A stretch of DNA of 64,000 nt from Plasmodium brasilianum (taxonomy: Eukaryota > Apicomplexa > Aconoidasida > Haemosporida > Plasmodiidae). The notes beneath the pieces were generated by a model. That model saw only the letters and a program-made list of their open reading frames with translations, did no database searches and had not been told where the DNA came from. The stretch is taken from NCBI RefSeq assembly GCF_023973825.1, contig NC_090125.1:62001-126000 (forward strand), read 5' to 3'. Both the position numbers and the translations under genes were made by a program. Every line of letters begins with the position of its first letter. The stretch's first letter is position 1. Below are positions 52,193-64,000 of this stretch, one piece after another.

Positions 52193-55100
52193 GATACTAA
52201 TTTATAAAACTGTAAAACATTTGGTTAAAAAAAAAAATTTATTTGACACAATATACTTCTAATAATAAGAACAGTATATATATTCTTTAAATTTTCTTTT
52301 TGCTTTATTATTCTGTTCAGATAAAAACACAATAAAATAAAAATATCAAGAATACATTTTATAATATATATTAGAAAAATAAATTAAAAAATATATTATA
52401 AATCCATTATGTAAATATATTTTATAAAGGACCAACTTAATTTTAATAATGAAATTTGTTTTCATTTATATCAACTCTAAATACATAATATAATAATTTA
52501 ATATAGTGGAGTAATTAAATATATTTTATAATACATTCCTTTTTATAAAAACATTAAAGATCGATTAGGATTTATGAAACGTTTTATTTATTTTATGTAG
52601 GATATAGAATGTAAGCAATATATGGAATATACAATATATAGAATATACAACGTAGGAAATATAGGCAATTTGTTTTTCTCTATATTAAGAGAATATATAC
52701 TGATTCCAATGAAGTAACCTACTAATAATTCTTATTTTACATAAATTTTATTTTTTAATACAGTTTATAACTTTTACGAAATATTAATTATTTAAAATTA
52801 TAGTAATAGTAATAATAGTTGAAAATAATATTTTTTATATCTTTTTGTGTTATAATATATATAACTTTTCAATTAATTACTACATAAGGATATGAAAATT
52901 TTTATGATCTATAATATATACAAAAATAAAATATATAAATACAATTAATATATGAAATATTATATTTTTTAAAGATAATTAAAGTCTTGTCTTTTATTTT
53001 TGTAATAAAATTATTCATTGTTGTAATTTTAAATTAATTATATTATATAATATTACTTCAAAATGAAGAATTTTTAATATTAACAAATTAAAGTTTTTTT
53101 TTTTTAATTATATATATATATATATATATATGGCGTGAATATGAATATAAATATATTATAGTAACACAGCTACTGATATTTTTTCTATATTTTCTATAAA
53201 TAAACGTAATTTGGGAAACTTATACATTTTTATAAATAAATTTATATGTAAAAAACATAAAATCATATATTGGATAGAAAATCACTGATATGTCGCAAAC
53301 AGGAAAACAAAATACAAAAAATGTATCGAACTAATTACAAGGTAACAAGAGAAATATATCTGGAATATATATAAAAATTAATCACTATTATTTTAAAAAG
53401 TAAATTCTTGTATTAAATACTAAAAATTTCTTTTAATTTAAAAATCAATATTTAAATTAACAGTTTTATAAAATAGTAACAAATTATTACAAACATAACA
53501 TTATAGTTATTATATAATTTTAATAAATGTACTTTATTTAATATAACTAAAAGTAAAATTTTTAATTTTAAGAATTCACCTATTTTCCTTTTTTATTTTT
53601 TTTATAAAAATAAAAAAAATTTATATATTCTATAGAAAAATAAATTAAAAAAAAAAAATAATAATGTTAAAATAAATTTAGTAATAAAATATTTTTGGTA
53701 ATTCTGATAATGCATAAAAATTCTAATTAATATAGCACCTTGGGGTAAAGTACAGGGCTAATATATAATAAAATTATAGAAAAATTTTTGTATTAAATAT
53801 TTTTTGAAATAATTATATAGGAGAAATTATGATATTAACTCTTTATTCATATGTTAATAAATGTAACCAAAGATCATAAAATGAATAATAAATTTTATTC
53901 ATATAATGCAGACGAATTAATTAAGATTTTTTATTAAATAAAAGTATAAAAAGAGAGATATTCATATACTAATATGTCTATTCCTTCTTGTTGTCTGCAC
54001 ATACAGACTTGAAATATTTATAAATATATTATATAGTAAATAAATTATGTTTCTAATATAAATGAAAAAAATTTACTCATTAATATACACTTATTACACT
54101 TCTAAAAGTTTATTAATTAAAATAAAAAGAAAAAGAAAAAAAAAAAAGAAACAAGTAATTTTTAAAAATAAATTAATAACAAAATAACTTTGCTTCGATA
54201 GTATGTATGTTTCATTCTGTTAAGAATTAAAATGCATAACTTTTTTGTTGTCATTTTATTAATCACAGATATTTAAGTAAATATTATAAATTTAAATTAA
54301 TTAAATAATTACATAATTATAATAACAAAATCAGCTATCCTTTCATTTATTGATAATTGAGAGTAATAATCAATATTAATAATATACTACATATTATAAA
54401 TAATAAGAATAAAAATAATGATAATGGGTCTACAACATTTCTCAAAAATGAACTAAACCATTGTTCTAAATATCAAATATGCATTCATAAATTATACACA
54501 AAAGAAGAAGAATTTTGTTTATTTTTATTTTATTTAAAAAATAAATGATATAAATGTAAAAGTATTGATAATTATTAATGTGTACTATATTTACTCATTT
54601 TAAAAATAATGCTAATAATTTAATTAATATAATAAGAGGAATGCATAAAAAATAGTACAAATATATAATTTCTTATTTACACGTAATTACATGACTGTAG
54701 AACGGTATATATACCTTTCCATTATTCGTATGCAAATTTTTTATATTTACATATATATAAAAAAATTTCCTAACTTTGCTATTATTAAATATCAAAAATA
54801 AAGTAACTTCAAAAAGTTAACTAAGAATAACTTATCAAAGATTATTTATTATTATAATAATTCCATGACATAACACATTAAAACAATATAATGTATATTT
54901 TTTTAATATTCAATACAATATATATCTAAGTAATTTTACAAAATTAAAGGAAAAGATAGAAACGAATATAAGATAATAAAAGCTTTTAAGTATTCATTTT
55001 ACTGCTAATATTTATAATTCCAAATTTAATATGGAATTATGTGTAAACAATACTTGGTGAATATACAGTTTTATTATATATTTATATATATATTTTTCCT

Positions 55101-55759
55101 TTTAAAACCTGAATAAGAACCAAACGTTTATTTAAAAGATATTTATAATAAATATGTTTGTTTCTCGTTTGTTATAAAACTTATTTTATAGAATAAAAAT
55201 TATGCTTAATTATAAATCATAAATACATGTATATATGTCATTGTAATAACATATTTTCTTTTTTTTCATTAAATAGAAAAAAAGACACATTTACTTTTAA
55301 TTTAAAACTAATAATACATTATTAGTGTTACTACAACAAAAAATAATTTTAGACTAAAGCAATATCAAATATCCAAACAAACACTTCCTACTTCTAATAC
55401 AAATTATCACGCTTCAATAAAATTATATAAATTGTGTTACTATATATTAAATATAGAAAAAAAATATATACAATATTAACTGGAATAATTTTAAATATAC
55501 AAATATAAATACCACCACTTAATATATGATTGACGTAAAACAAAATCTTAAAATAAATATTTAAAAACACTATAATAATCAAACTGTAAAAAAACTAAGA
55601 TCATATTTTTTAAATGCAGTTTATCAATAACTTCTGGTATACTCTATAGTATTTATGAAATTTCGTTAATTATTCACATGTTTACTAGGTATATCACTAA
55701 GGATATTAGATTTTCTTCTTATTATTATTGGCCTCTCTACAGAAAAACTATAATTCATA
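52193..55759. other. Intergenic, fam-l flanks
   Basis: Holds the repeated upstream element (52600-52700), a TA tract at 53107-53130 and the 3' blocks of the next fam-l (55284-55310, 55413-55430, 55581-55600). A short ATG-led run at 53291 (MSQTGKQNTKNVSN, then stop) is too small to call. No gene. Confidence 0.45.
52600..52700 (-). promoter_or_regulatory. Expanded fam-l upstream element
   Basis: Several TATAGAATGTA/TATGGAATATA units in a row (GGATATAGAATGTAAGCAAT, ATATGGAATATACAATATAT, AGAATATACAACGTAGGAAA), then TTTTTCTCTATATTAAGAG. It starts about 409 bp before the start at 52192. Confidence 0.42.
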
Positions 55760-56568
55760 TTATAATTTTTCCCTTTGCTTCTTTACAAATCTTTTATATT
55801 TTTTAATTTTTACAAGTGTATAAGCAAACCCTAACATAAATATAGCAAATAATATAGCGACTGGGACGCAAAATAATATAAAATGAAAATCAGATACTTC
55901 TGAATTATTTACCGAATGTTTTATTATAGACAGTATGTATGACCACGAAAGTAATAAAAAAGGCAAATATATTAGTAGTGCATATTCTTTGAAAATTATT
56001 TTTCTGTAGCTCTTATCACTAATTGTTGGATTTTTTCTAATAAATTCTACATAATCAAGATGTTTGAATAATGTTCTTTCAAAATGAGACAATTTTTTCC
56101 CTTCAAATACTAAATATTTATGTCCCTTTAATTGTTTATTGAATTCTTCCTTATATAATGAACTCTTATTTGATTGGTCTTTTTTTCTATTTCCATATTT
56201 AGGTTTATCTTCCTTCTCTTCATATTTATATATTAGTTCATTCATCCCTACAATATTTGAAACTTTTTTTTTTTCATATTTACCTAGTATTCTATAATAT
56301 CTTATATATAATTTCCTGTCAAGAGTGTATATCCCTATGTACTTATTAAATGTAGTCTAAAAAAAAAAAAAATATTTATTATTTATAAAAATAAACAATT
56401 TTATTATAAAATATAGTATTAATAAGAATAAGTATCAGAAAAAATAAAAAATACAAAATTCCTTAATGAATATTGTAATACCAAATCATTGTAAAAATAA
56501 CATATCCAAGTTAAAACGATAAAAATAGCAATTTTAAAAATAAACGGTGACTTAATTTTGTGTTCCAT
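55760..56568 (-). CDS. fam-l: Divergent short-loop fam-l-type exported protein
   Basis: Exon 1 (56482-56568) encodes MEHKIKSPFIFKIAIF..., 29 residues, GTATTA donor; exon 2 is 55760-56356; 227 residues. RILGK is at residue 51 with a Tyr-rich approach (RKLYIRYY). The core is recognisable but changed (HFERTLFKHLDYVEFIRKNP; TISDKSYRKIIFKEY). The two TM segments (YLPFLLLSWSYILSI and ILFCVPVAILFAIFMLGFAY) are separated by only about 17 residues (IKHSVNNSEVSDFHF), so the usual 60-75 residue loop is gone. The tail (TLVKIKKYKRFVKKQREKL) is closer to the KKIEKY tail of the exported protein at 15764 than to YYHKKVKKY. It could be classed as a generic exported protein; fam-l is preferred because of the EKKIFKELDY-type core. 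Confidence 0.8.
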
Positions 56569-59500
56569 GTTATAGTTCATTAAACCGTAATATATTTAAT
56601 AACAAAACAATATTACTAAAATATATTATAAAATTCATATCCTAATTTTATTTATAAATACCTACTTTAAATAAAAATAATATAATTTAAGTCATCTATA
56701 AAATATTCAAAATGTATAAAAATATTTCCTTGAAGTGTAAATAAAATAATATTTTATTAAACAATTAAAAAAAAAAAAAAAAAAAACTATATCCCAATAT
56801 ATAATTACAGTGAGTTTAATCAAAATAAAAAATGTACGAAATATAGATAGTATATGCACTATTATGTATTGAGGCATTAATTTATAATTTCAATTATTTT
56901 TTCGTACATGTAGTTTTAATAAATTCAGAGTGACTTTTATTAAATTTGTTTCTTATAATTAAATGATCTAATTATAAAATTAAACAAAAAAATAGTTTTT
57001 TAAAGAAAGAACTTTTACATTATATGTTATATCATAGTAACTAACATTACATAAAATTTTCGTTGAATTATAATACATTTGTTAGAAATTAGATTTTTAT
57101 TATATTACTTAATTTATGAAAAATGTTTTATTTTAAAAGGTATTATGCATATGAATTCTTTGTTACTGTATCATAAAATTTTAATACTATTATACATTAG
57201 ATATGTTTTAAAAAGAATTTCATTCTTATATATATTACATTAAAAAAATTTATGAAAAATCTTTTTTTTTCTTATTTTATTCAAATAAATAAACTTTTAT
57301 GAATAAAAAAAAAAATGAAAAATAGCTTTGGCTAATATTCTTTGAATGCATTAGTAATAATATCTAGTATACTGGATTGAAATATATTTGCAAATAAATA
57401 TTATGTACGATATTTTTCTGTAAATAATAAAATAGAGGGGAAATAAATATAAAGGATATCATACATTCATTATTCTGAAGAGCATATTCGAACAATTTTA
57501 TAATTTGTTCTATTGTTTTATAAACACATACTATAAAGAGAGTATATTTAAAAAAATATATATATGTATATAAATGTAAATTAAATGAATATATTTATCG
57601 TAGAAAAATATATATATACATTAAAACATTCATATAGTAATATATATATTTTGAGAGTCATTAGATGTTAAGATACGTCATGTACTACAGAGCGTTCCCC
57701 GTTATATATAATATTATTCAAATGCCATATTTAGTATTATTTTTATAAATATATATCTGTAAATAAATTTATAATGGAAAATTTATACGTCTTTTTAGTT
57801 TATAAAATAAGGTATGATTCTCTTTCTACAATAATTAAGGGATATATTAGATATTTTGTAAAATAAATTAGTATTAAGTCACAATTCAGTAATTCATTGA
57901 GTTGACTTTCTCAAAAAATAGTTGAGTATAAAATATTCTCCAAGTTAAAAGTTAAAATACAAAATTTAATATACTATTCCATTTCTTAAACATAAGCTAA
58001 TATCAGTTTATCTATTTATTATATAGATACTTGCGTTTTTATTATTAATACATTTATTCATATGTTTTTTTACTATTATTAATACTCTACTTTTTATTAT
58101 ATATATATATATTTTTTCATTTTTCTAGCTTTTGATGTATCAACCTTTTTCAAAAGTATAAAATGTAACATTATTATAAATTGAAAAAAGTTTTAAATTA
58201 ATATACAACTCATAACGAATATTTTAAAGGATCTTAGATAATAAAGAAGGGCACATTGTGTATATTAATTATTTTTATTATTTTCATAATATAATAAAAA
58301 AGGTATTTTAAATCATACACCAACAGATATTAAATTATAAATAAAACTTATACTCATGAACATTATTATATTTTTTAAATTATTTTTAATATACTTAAAA
58401 ATATGTTAACGAACTTGAAGTAATATATATTTAATATTTCCACCTCGGTTCAAAACTTATATATATATAAAGAACACTCTATACAAGGACTTTCAATTAT
58501 ACAGTTTTCGTCTGAGATATTATGAATTATATTATTTAATAAATTAAAAAAATTAATTTAAATTGTTCTAGATACTTCATTTTTTAAGAGAATTATGTTA
58601 ATTCATACATTTTAAGTTATTAATATGCTTAATATCGAACTGAACATGTAATAATATCATATTACCAAGAGTAAATATTTTACTCGTTGCATTCTAAAAA
58701 AAAATTTTAAATTATATTTTAAAATTTTCTATAAAAATATATAATTTAAATGAAATTGACGAAATACATATTTTTTTCCATATATGTGTTTTACATTATA
58801 AATTTTAGTATATGAATAAAATGAACATATAAAATAAAAGTAAGAGAAAGTATAGAGTTACAATATATTCTGTATTATTATAAAAAATTTAAGTCATTAT
58901 GAATGAATTTATATAGGAACCATAATCAGAGATATTATTCCATAATAAAAATTTACTACTCAGAATTAAATTGGTTCTCTCATTAATAGTAATTTTTATA
59001 TAAAATATTTTACAAAATAATGTATATATATAACAAAATAACTTAATAATATATTGAAATATATTATGTTAACTAAAAAGAAAAAACTAAAGTAGGAAAT
59101 ATATTTATAACAATACCTTATAATAAATACTTAATTTTTATAAAATTCAATTAATAACTCATTTAAAGTAAGTACTCCAATAAATGTACTTAGTAAAAAT
59201 TTACTTAAAAGAATAAATATTCCTCTAAAACAATGATGAAGTATATGATTCATTTTTTAAACAGTTATTTTTATTACACATTTATGTTATCATAAATAAA
59301 ACATTCAAATATTTAAAAATATATTAAAAACATCTTTGAAATTTAAATGTACCATAATAGATATATTATAATAACATTCACAATAAAAATTAGTTAAAAT
59401 TTCCTTTTACAAAATCCAAAAAACTTATACACCTTTTCTGTTTCAATAAATCCAAAAAGAAATATGTACAATTAATTTAAAAAAATAATACGTTTTTTTT

Positions 59501-59932
59501 AATTATATCACCAAATAATCATTTTAAACTAAAAAAAAGAAAGAGATAAAAACTTATTATGTCCATTTTTTGTTATTAGTAACGAGGAATTTCCTATTAA
59601 TTTAATACAATAATAATAATTCATATATATAAATTAATTTTATTTACGATATACATATATTCATATAAAAAAAATACTTATATACACATGCATATATTAT
59701 GCCAAAAAATAAAAATTACGTTAAATGAATTCTCTATAAATCATATTTTCAAGATAAAACAGTGAAAATTACTAGAGATTAAAAATACGTATTTTTATAT
59801 TTCTTATCAAAATACTTAAGTATATGTATGCTCTAAAATAAAAATTAAATAAATATATTCATATTTATTATTTATATATTATTTTTAAGGATTCTACAAT
59901 CTTTTTATTCCATGTAGAATTTTTTTTTTAAC
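56569..59932. other. Intergenic
   Basis: No gene. The usual upstream element is not at its expected place about 390 bp before 56568; a weak ATATAGATAGTATATGCAC run is at 56842-56860. The exported-protein 3' block (ACATGCATATATTATGCCAA) is at 59684-59705. There is an uninterrupted poly-A at about 56768-56786. Confidence 0.45.
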
Positions 59933-60825
59933 TTACGTATTATCAATATCACAGTATATTTTTAAATCACTTACATTTTTTATTTTAAAATTATCAAACT
60001 TCTTCGAAGTATAATAAAAACTTGATGTAACTAAAAGATCCACAAACACTAAAAGTAAAAATATTGCTAATGATATTGCAGATAATAAAATTATGGACGC
60101 TGAGAATTCATCACTAGTCTGATAGCCACCCGATCCTGAAGTTGTTGATGCCCCCAACGCAAATAATAATAATAATAATAGGATTTCTATCAGAATAATT
60201 AAAAAAAGTCGAATAACTCCAAAAGATACCTTCCTATACATATTTATTCTTTCAATTTTTATAACTATTTTCTTGTTATTCTTAATTTTATCTATGTATT
60301 ATAATTGGATTAATATATCTTTTCCAAGAAATAAATCAATTATATTAAATGAAGAATACTTCTTTATTTTAGCTTTTTATTCCTTTTCTCTGCTTTTAAT
60401 AAAATTTCTTTCATTAATTTTCTTCGTGAATTATGCTCTTTGTCATTTTTAAATATATATCCTTTCATCAATTAATTTAGTGATATCCTCGTCATCTGAT
60501 GCATATCCAGTTGATAACGCATCCAACGATATTTCTTAAAATAGCCTATTAGCTATAATACACAAATAGATATCTAATTTATTCTAGGTTTTCATAGATT
60601 TACAACAGGTATACTAAAAAAAGTATATATATATATTTATTATTTACAAGTATATGTATTTCTATATTAGGAAAAGTTTATTCTTAAAAATAAATCGTAG
60701 GCTCAAAAAAAAAAAAATACGAAATATTATTATAATACTACATTATTATTATCATCACATATCCAAAATAAGAAGATAAATGCAAAGATTCTAATAAAAA
60801 ATGGGGCCTTAAAATTTTCGTTCAT
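59933..60825 (-). pseudogene. Exported two-TM protein pseudogene with intact C-terminal half
   Basis: Exon 1 (60739-60825) is intact: 29 codons starting MNENFKAPFFIRIFAF, GTATTA donor. Exon 2 starts at 60613 with YTCCKSMKT then TAG, and a further stop falls inside the export-motif region (NRLF, stop, EISLD). More stops and slips follow between 60300 and 60500. From about 60330 a KYSSFNIIDLFLGKDILI stretch resumes with one stop, then 102 open codons (59933-60241) cover TM1 (LFLIILIEILLLLLLFALGA), a short Ser/Gly loop, TM2 (IILLSAISLAIFLLLVFVDL) and a tail ending CDIDNT. It resembles generic Plasmodium exported proteins with a GYASDDEDITKLIDERIY-type acidic middle. The intact C-terminus could mislead an annotator into a single-exon gene. 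Confidence 0.78.
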
Positions 60826-62800
60826 TATATAGTTCTTTAATTTTATTATATATTAACTAAAAAAAATATTATTTATATATTAATTCTTTCATATGACAAA
60901 ATAAACCTATATAGTTTTTAATTTATTTTATTTTAATGAAAATAAATAAAATATAAATATATATACATATATATATGTAACTCATATTAAATTTTACAAA
61001 CGAAATTTAACTTAAAAATTGATTTGTATAATTTCTATATATAGAGATTTTACATAAATATAATGATAAAATAAAATATTAAAAATAATAATATTAGATA
61101 AGATAAAAAAAAAAAATATATATTATTCATTCAGTGATAAAAACTGTTTATTTATTAAAAATAAAGCATAACATGTAGAAAATATATACTTACTATATTC
61201 AGAAGTTAATTATAAACTATTACATAGATCCTAAAAAATAATTCTAATTTTATTTATTTTTTGCAGAATTTACTCCTACAGTTAAATAATATTAATTATT
61301 TTAATTGTAAAAATAATGGATAAAGTACATAAAATTATGAAGAATATTTTTAATTTTATAAAAATTAGTAGTTGTCTAAAAAAAAATATTTTTTCCTTAT
61401 AAACCATACAGTTATAATAAAATAAAATTTATTGTTACAAGGAAATCTGTGAAATTGTGTGCATATAGTTTAAAAAGATATAATTTTGAAAGTTATATAT
61501 TTCTATAATGATTTTACAAAGTTATAAATTATATCTGAATCAGAAAATGATTTATTATTATTTAATAGAATATTAATAAATTTTTAATTTCTATATTGTT
61601 CTTTTTAAAAGTGTAAATAAACATATATAGTGAATATTATTAACATAATAAAAAAAAGGGGGTAAAAAGTTATTTAGTATAAAGTATTCTGTGCAATTCA
61701 ATAATTTCAAAGATATTTATAGCAATATTTTTTTTGCAAATTATACTGACAGAAAAAATAATTATATAAGATATATAAAAGGATCCTATAAAATATTTAG
61801 GAATATAAATAATTTACTAATTTTTCATATGAAACAATTTAGAGAAATTCAAATAAATTTATATAAATATATACTATTAAAAATATATTTTTAGGTGATA
61901 TAAAAACAATAAATATTCGCGAATAATATAAATATTTCTTATGATGAAAAAATTATTATATATTATAGGAATTTTACTCTGAGTATATTTACATTGAACT
62001 GACAATAGTAAAAATACTTATTCAAAAATATATTATTATTAATTAAAATAAGAAAAAACAATTTTCTTAATTTTATTTCAGTAAGTTAAATATTAAGAAA
62101 ACACATTAATATATTTAAAAAGTAAGAATAAAAATACTACAGTTAAATTTTTTTTTTAATTATTTAATCAAGTTAAAAAAATCGACTTAATTATATATCA
62201 TACAGTTATATTATATGTACATACTCAAATATTCATATTGATACAGGTCTGCTATCTTTTATGTCCTTTTATGAATTCGAAAATATATATATATATTAAA
62301 TAATTAAACAAAAATTTTTACATAACATTTGTGACAACTCTTAAAAATTAATAAAAGTAGAAGCTTCTAATATGCACATTAAAAATTAAGTTATAAGAAC
62401 ATATAAATTACATTTAATAATATGATACTATATTAATTTTTTCTCCTCAATTATTATATTCCATATTTGTTTTTTTTAAATTCTTTTTCTTTTTCCCTTT
62501 ATTTAATAAAAATATTTAATGATATACTATTTTAAATATGTCAATTATATAAATAGAAATCCTTTTCTGCCATAAATTTATATTATGATAAATTTTTAAT
62601 TATATATCCATTAAATAGTATTAAATCAAAATTATATATGTATAATAATAAAATGATAAATATAATAATCCTGTTATCCACTAGAACAATCTAGTAATAA
62701 CTCAAAAAATTAATAATGTTCCACCAAAAATTTCTAATAAAAATTAAATAACACAAATAAATACTCAATATTTCACAGAAAAAACCTGAAACCTAATTCA
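59933..62800 (-). repeat. Exported-protein cassette copy B (matches 20361-23200)
   Basis: See copy A for paired landmarks. The 67-codon plus frame at 61691-61894 lies wholly inside this duplicated flank and its counterpart at 22125-22300 is not open, so it is not a gene. Confidence 0.5.
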
Positions 62801-64000
62801 ATATATATTTAATATTTTCAGGTTTAAATGTATATAGCATAAACGTATGATATTATTATATATATATATTAATATTATTTCAATTATTTCAGTTAAAATA
62901 TCACGTACAATACCCATATTTCTTGAATATTTATCCCGTTATATTTGATTATGCACCAAATAATCAGTAAAGGTATTAATATTATATAATTATAAGGTAT
63001 ATAATGTTTTTATTCCAGTATAATGATTAAAAATATATGATAGTATACTACATATATGCTCAAAAAAAATATTCTTAAACTATCGTTCAATTGATCAATT
63101 ATTTTACATGGATGTTTATTATAGATCTATTAATTTTTTCCAACTCTGCTATTTGCTAATAATAGAACTACAAAAATATATCATTACAAACGTATATACT
63201 TTAATTTATAATGAAAATTCGTGAAATTTTTATTTTCATTTAATGTATTACTACATTAACATTTTACTTATTTTACCTTAGTGTTTTTTAACACAATTTT
63301 TTATTTTAATTAATCTACCATGTTCAAAACTTATTTAATATATTCATATATTATAAATTTTACAAATATTTAACTAATATAAGTCTAATAAAAAAATATA
63401 TATATATATAAATAAATAGAGATAAATTAATTAATATGCCTATAATAAAACGTATAATTCAATAAACATACATAACAAAATAATAAAAAAACATAAATAA
63501 AATAACCAATTTTAATCATTAGATGTTTATTCATGTTCTTATACATAAATATTAATAAGAAAACTCATGCAAATATAACTAAAAAAGATATAAAAATTAT
63601 ATTCTATGTTACTTGAAATAGTAGGACCTACTATCAACCATAAATTGTAATGTATAATAATACTTAGATATATTTATACTTATAATTCATTAATAACACT
63701 TATTGTAATAAAATTATTAAAATAAACAAAAATGTTGTTTACATTTCATCTTCTACTATTTAGAATATCATAAATATTCTTCACCTATTTGTGACTTACA
63801 AAAAAGTATTATTATTGATTAAACAATATATTTTATAATAATAAAAAGATTAAAAAGCAATATGAATAAACAATAATTATCATATATACTATCCTAAATT
63901 ATATATTCTATAAAATTAATTTTCATTAATTTTCTTTTTTTTAAATATAATAATAGCTCTCATAAAGCAAATTAATCTTTTAATTAAAAAAAAAATTTTA
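60826..64000. other. Intergenic to window end
   Basis: Duplicated exported-protein 5' flank to about 62800, then AT-rich DNA. An ACATGTAGAAAATATA segment lies at 61169-61184. No gene, telomere-type repeat or RNA gene is seen up to the edge. Confidence 0.45.

Noticed and set aside
53291..53335. MSQTGKQNTKNVSN as a pir-like first exon
   Set aside because: A stop follows directly, no convincing second exon lies within 1 kb, and length is within chance.
61691..61894. 67-codon plus frame as a gene
   Set aside because: Lies in duplicated flank DNA whose partner at 22125-22300 is not open.
1..64000. CRISPR arrays, insertion sequences, bacterial-type operons, ribosome binding sites
   Set aside because: Not expected in, and not seen in, this eukaryotic subtelomere.

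Overview
This is an extremely AT-rich stretch (long runs near 85% A+T) of an apicomplexan subtelomere. Small multi-exon genes with GT-AG introns, signal-peptide first exons, RxL export-like motifs and two-TM tails are recognisable as fam-l, fam-m, pir and STP1. fam-l and fam-m are, to my knowledge, restricted to Plasmodium malariae and its very close relatives (P. malariae-like, P. brasilianum), so the window is best read as a P. malariae-type subtelomere. No telomere-type repeat, rRNA or tRNA was seen, so it is internal to the subtelomere rather than the chromosome tip.

Layout. On the minus strand: fam-l (962-1918), fam-m pseudogene (3754-4641), fam-l (8142-9123), an exported two-TM protein (15764-16661), a broken copy of that type (20361-21148), fam-l pseudogene (24488-25445), fam-l (43462-44480), fam-m (47016-47910), fam-l (51199-52192), short-loop fam-l (55760-56568) and a broken exported-protein gene (59933-60825). 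On the plus strand: pir pseudogene (11852-13000), an orphan pir last-exon remnant (25640-25783), a four-exon STP1 gene (28938-31549) and an intact three-exon pir gene (35549-36738). Nine loci look intact and six are broken or fragmentary. The two strands are cleanly divided by family. fam-l sits downstream of fam-m in two same-strand doublets (962-4641 and 43462-47910).

The intergenic DNA is not random. Each fam-l/fam-m cassette repeats the same flank plan: an A-rich block about 157-181 bp past the stop codon, a TATAGAATGTA-type element about 385-423 bp before the start codon (all but two members), and a TA tract roughly 0.7-0.9 kb upstream. The two pir cassettes (about 11.0-13.7 and 34.7-37.4 kb) and the three exported-protein cassettes are likewise segmental duplicates including flanks. 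A 38.6-39.9 kb island has clearly higher G+C than its surroundings, a G+C hairpin and a few tiny hydrophobic ORFs; I cannot assign it.

Functionally these are host-facing genes. pir and STP1 products are membrane proteins expected at or near the infected red-cell surface. fam-l, fam-m and the exported proteins carry a signal peptide, an RxL motif at residue 48-52 and a two-TM hairpin, consistent with export. These roles come from family knowledge; the sequence shows only the architecture.
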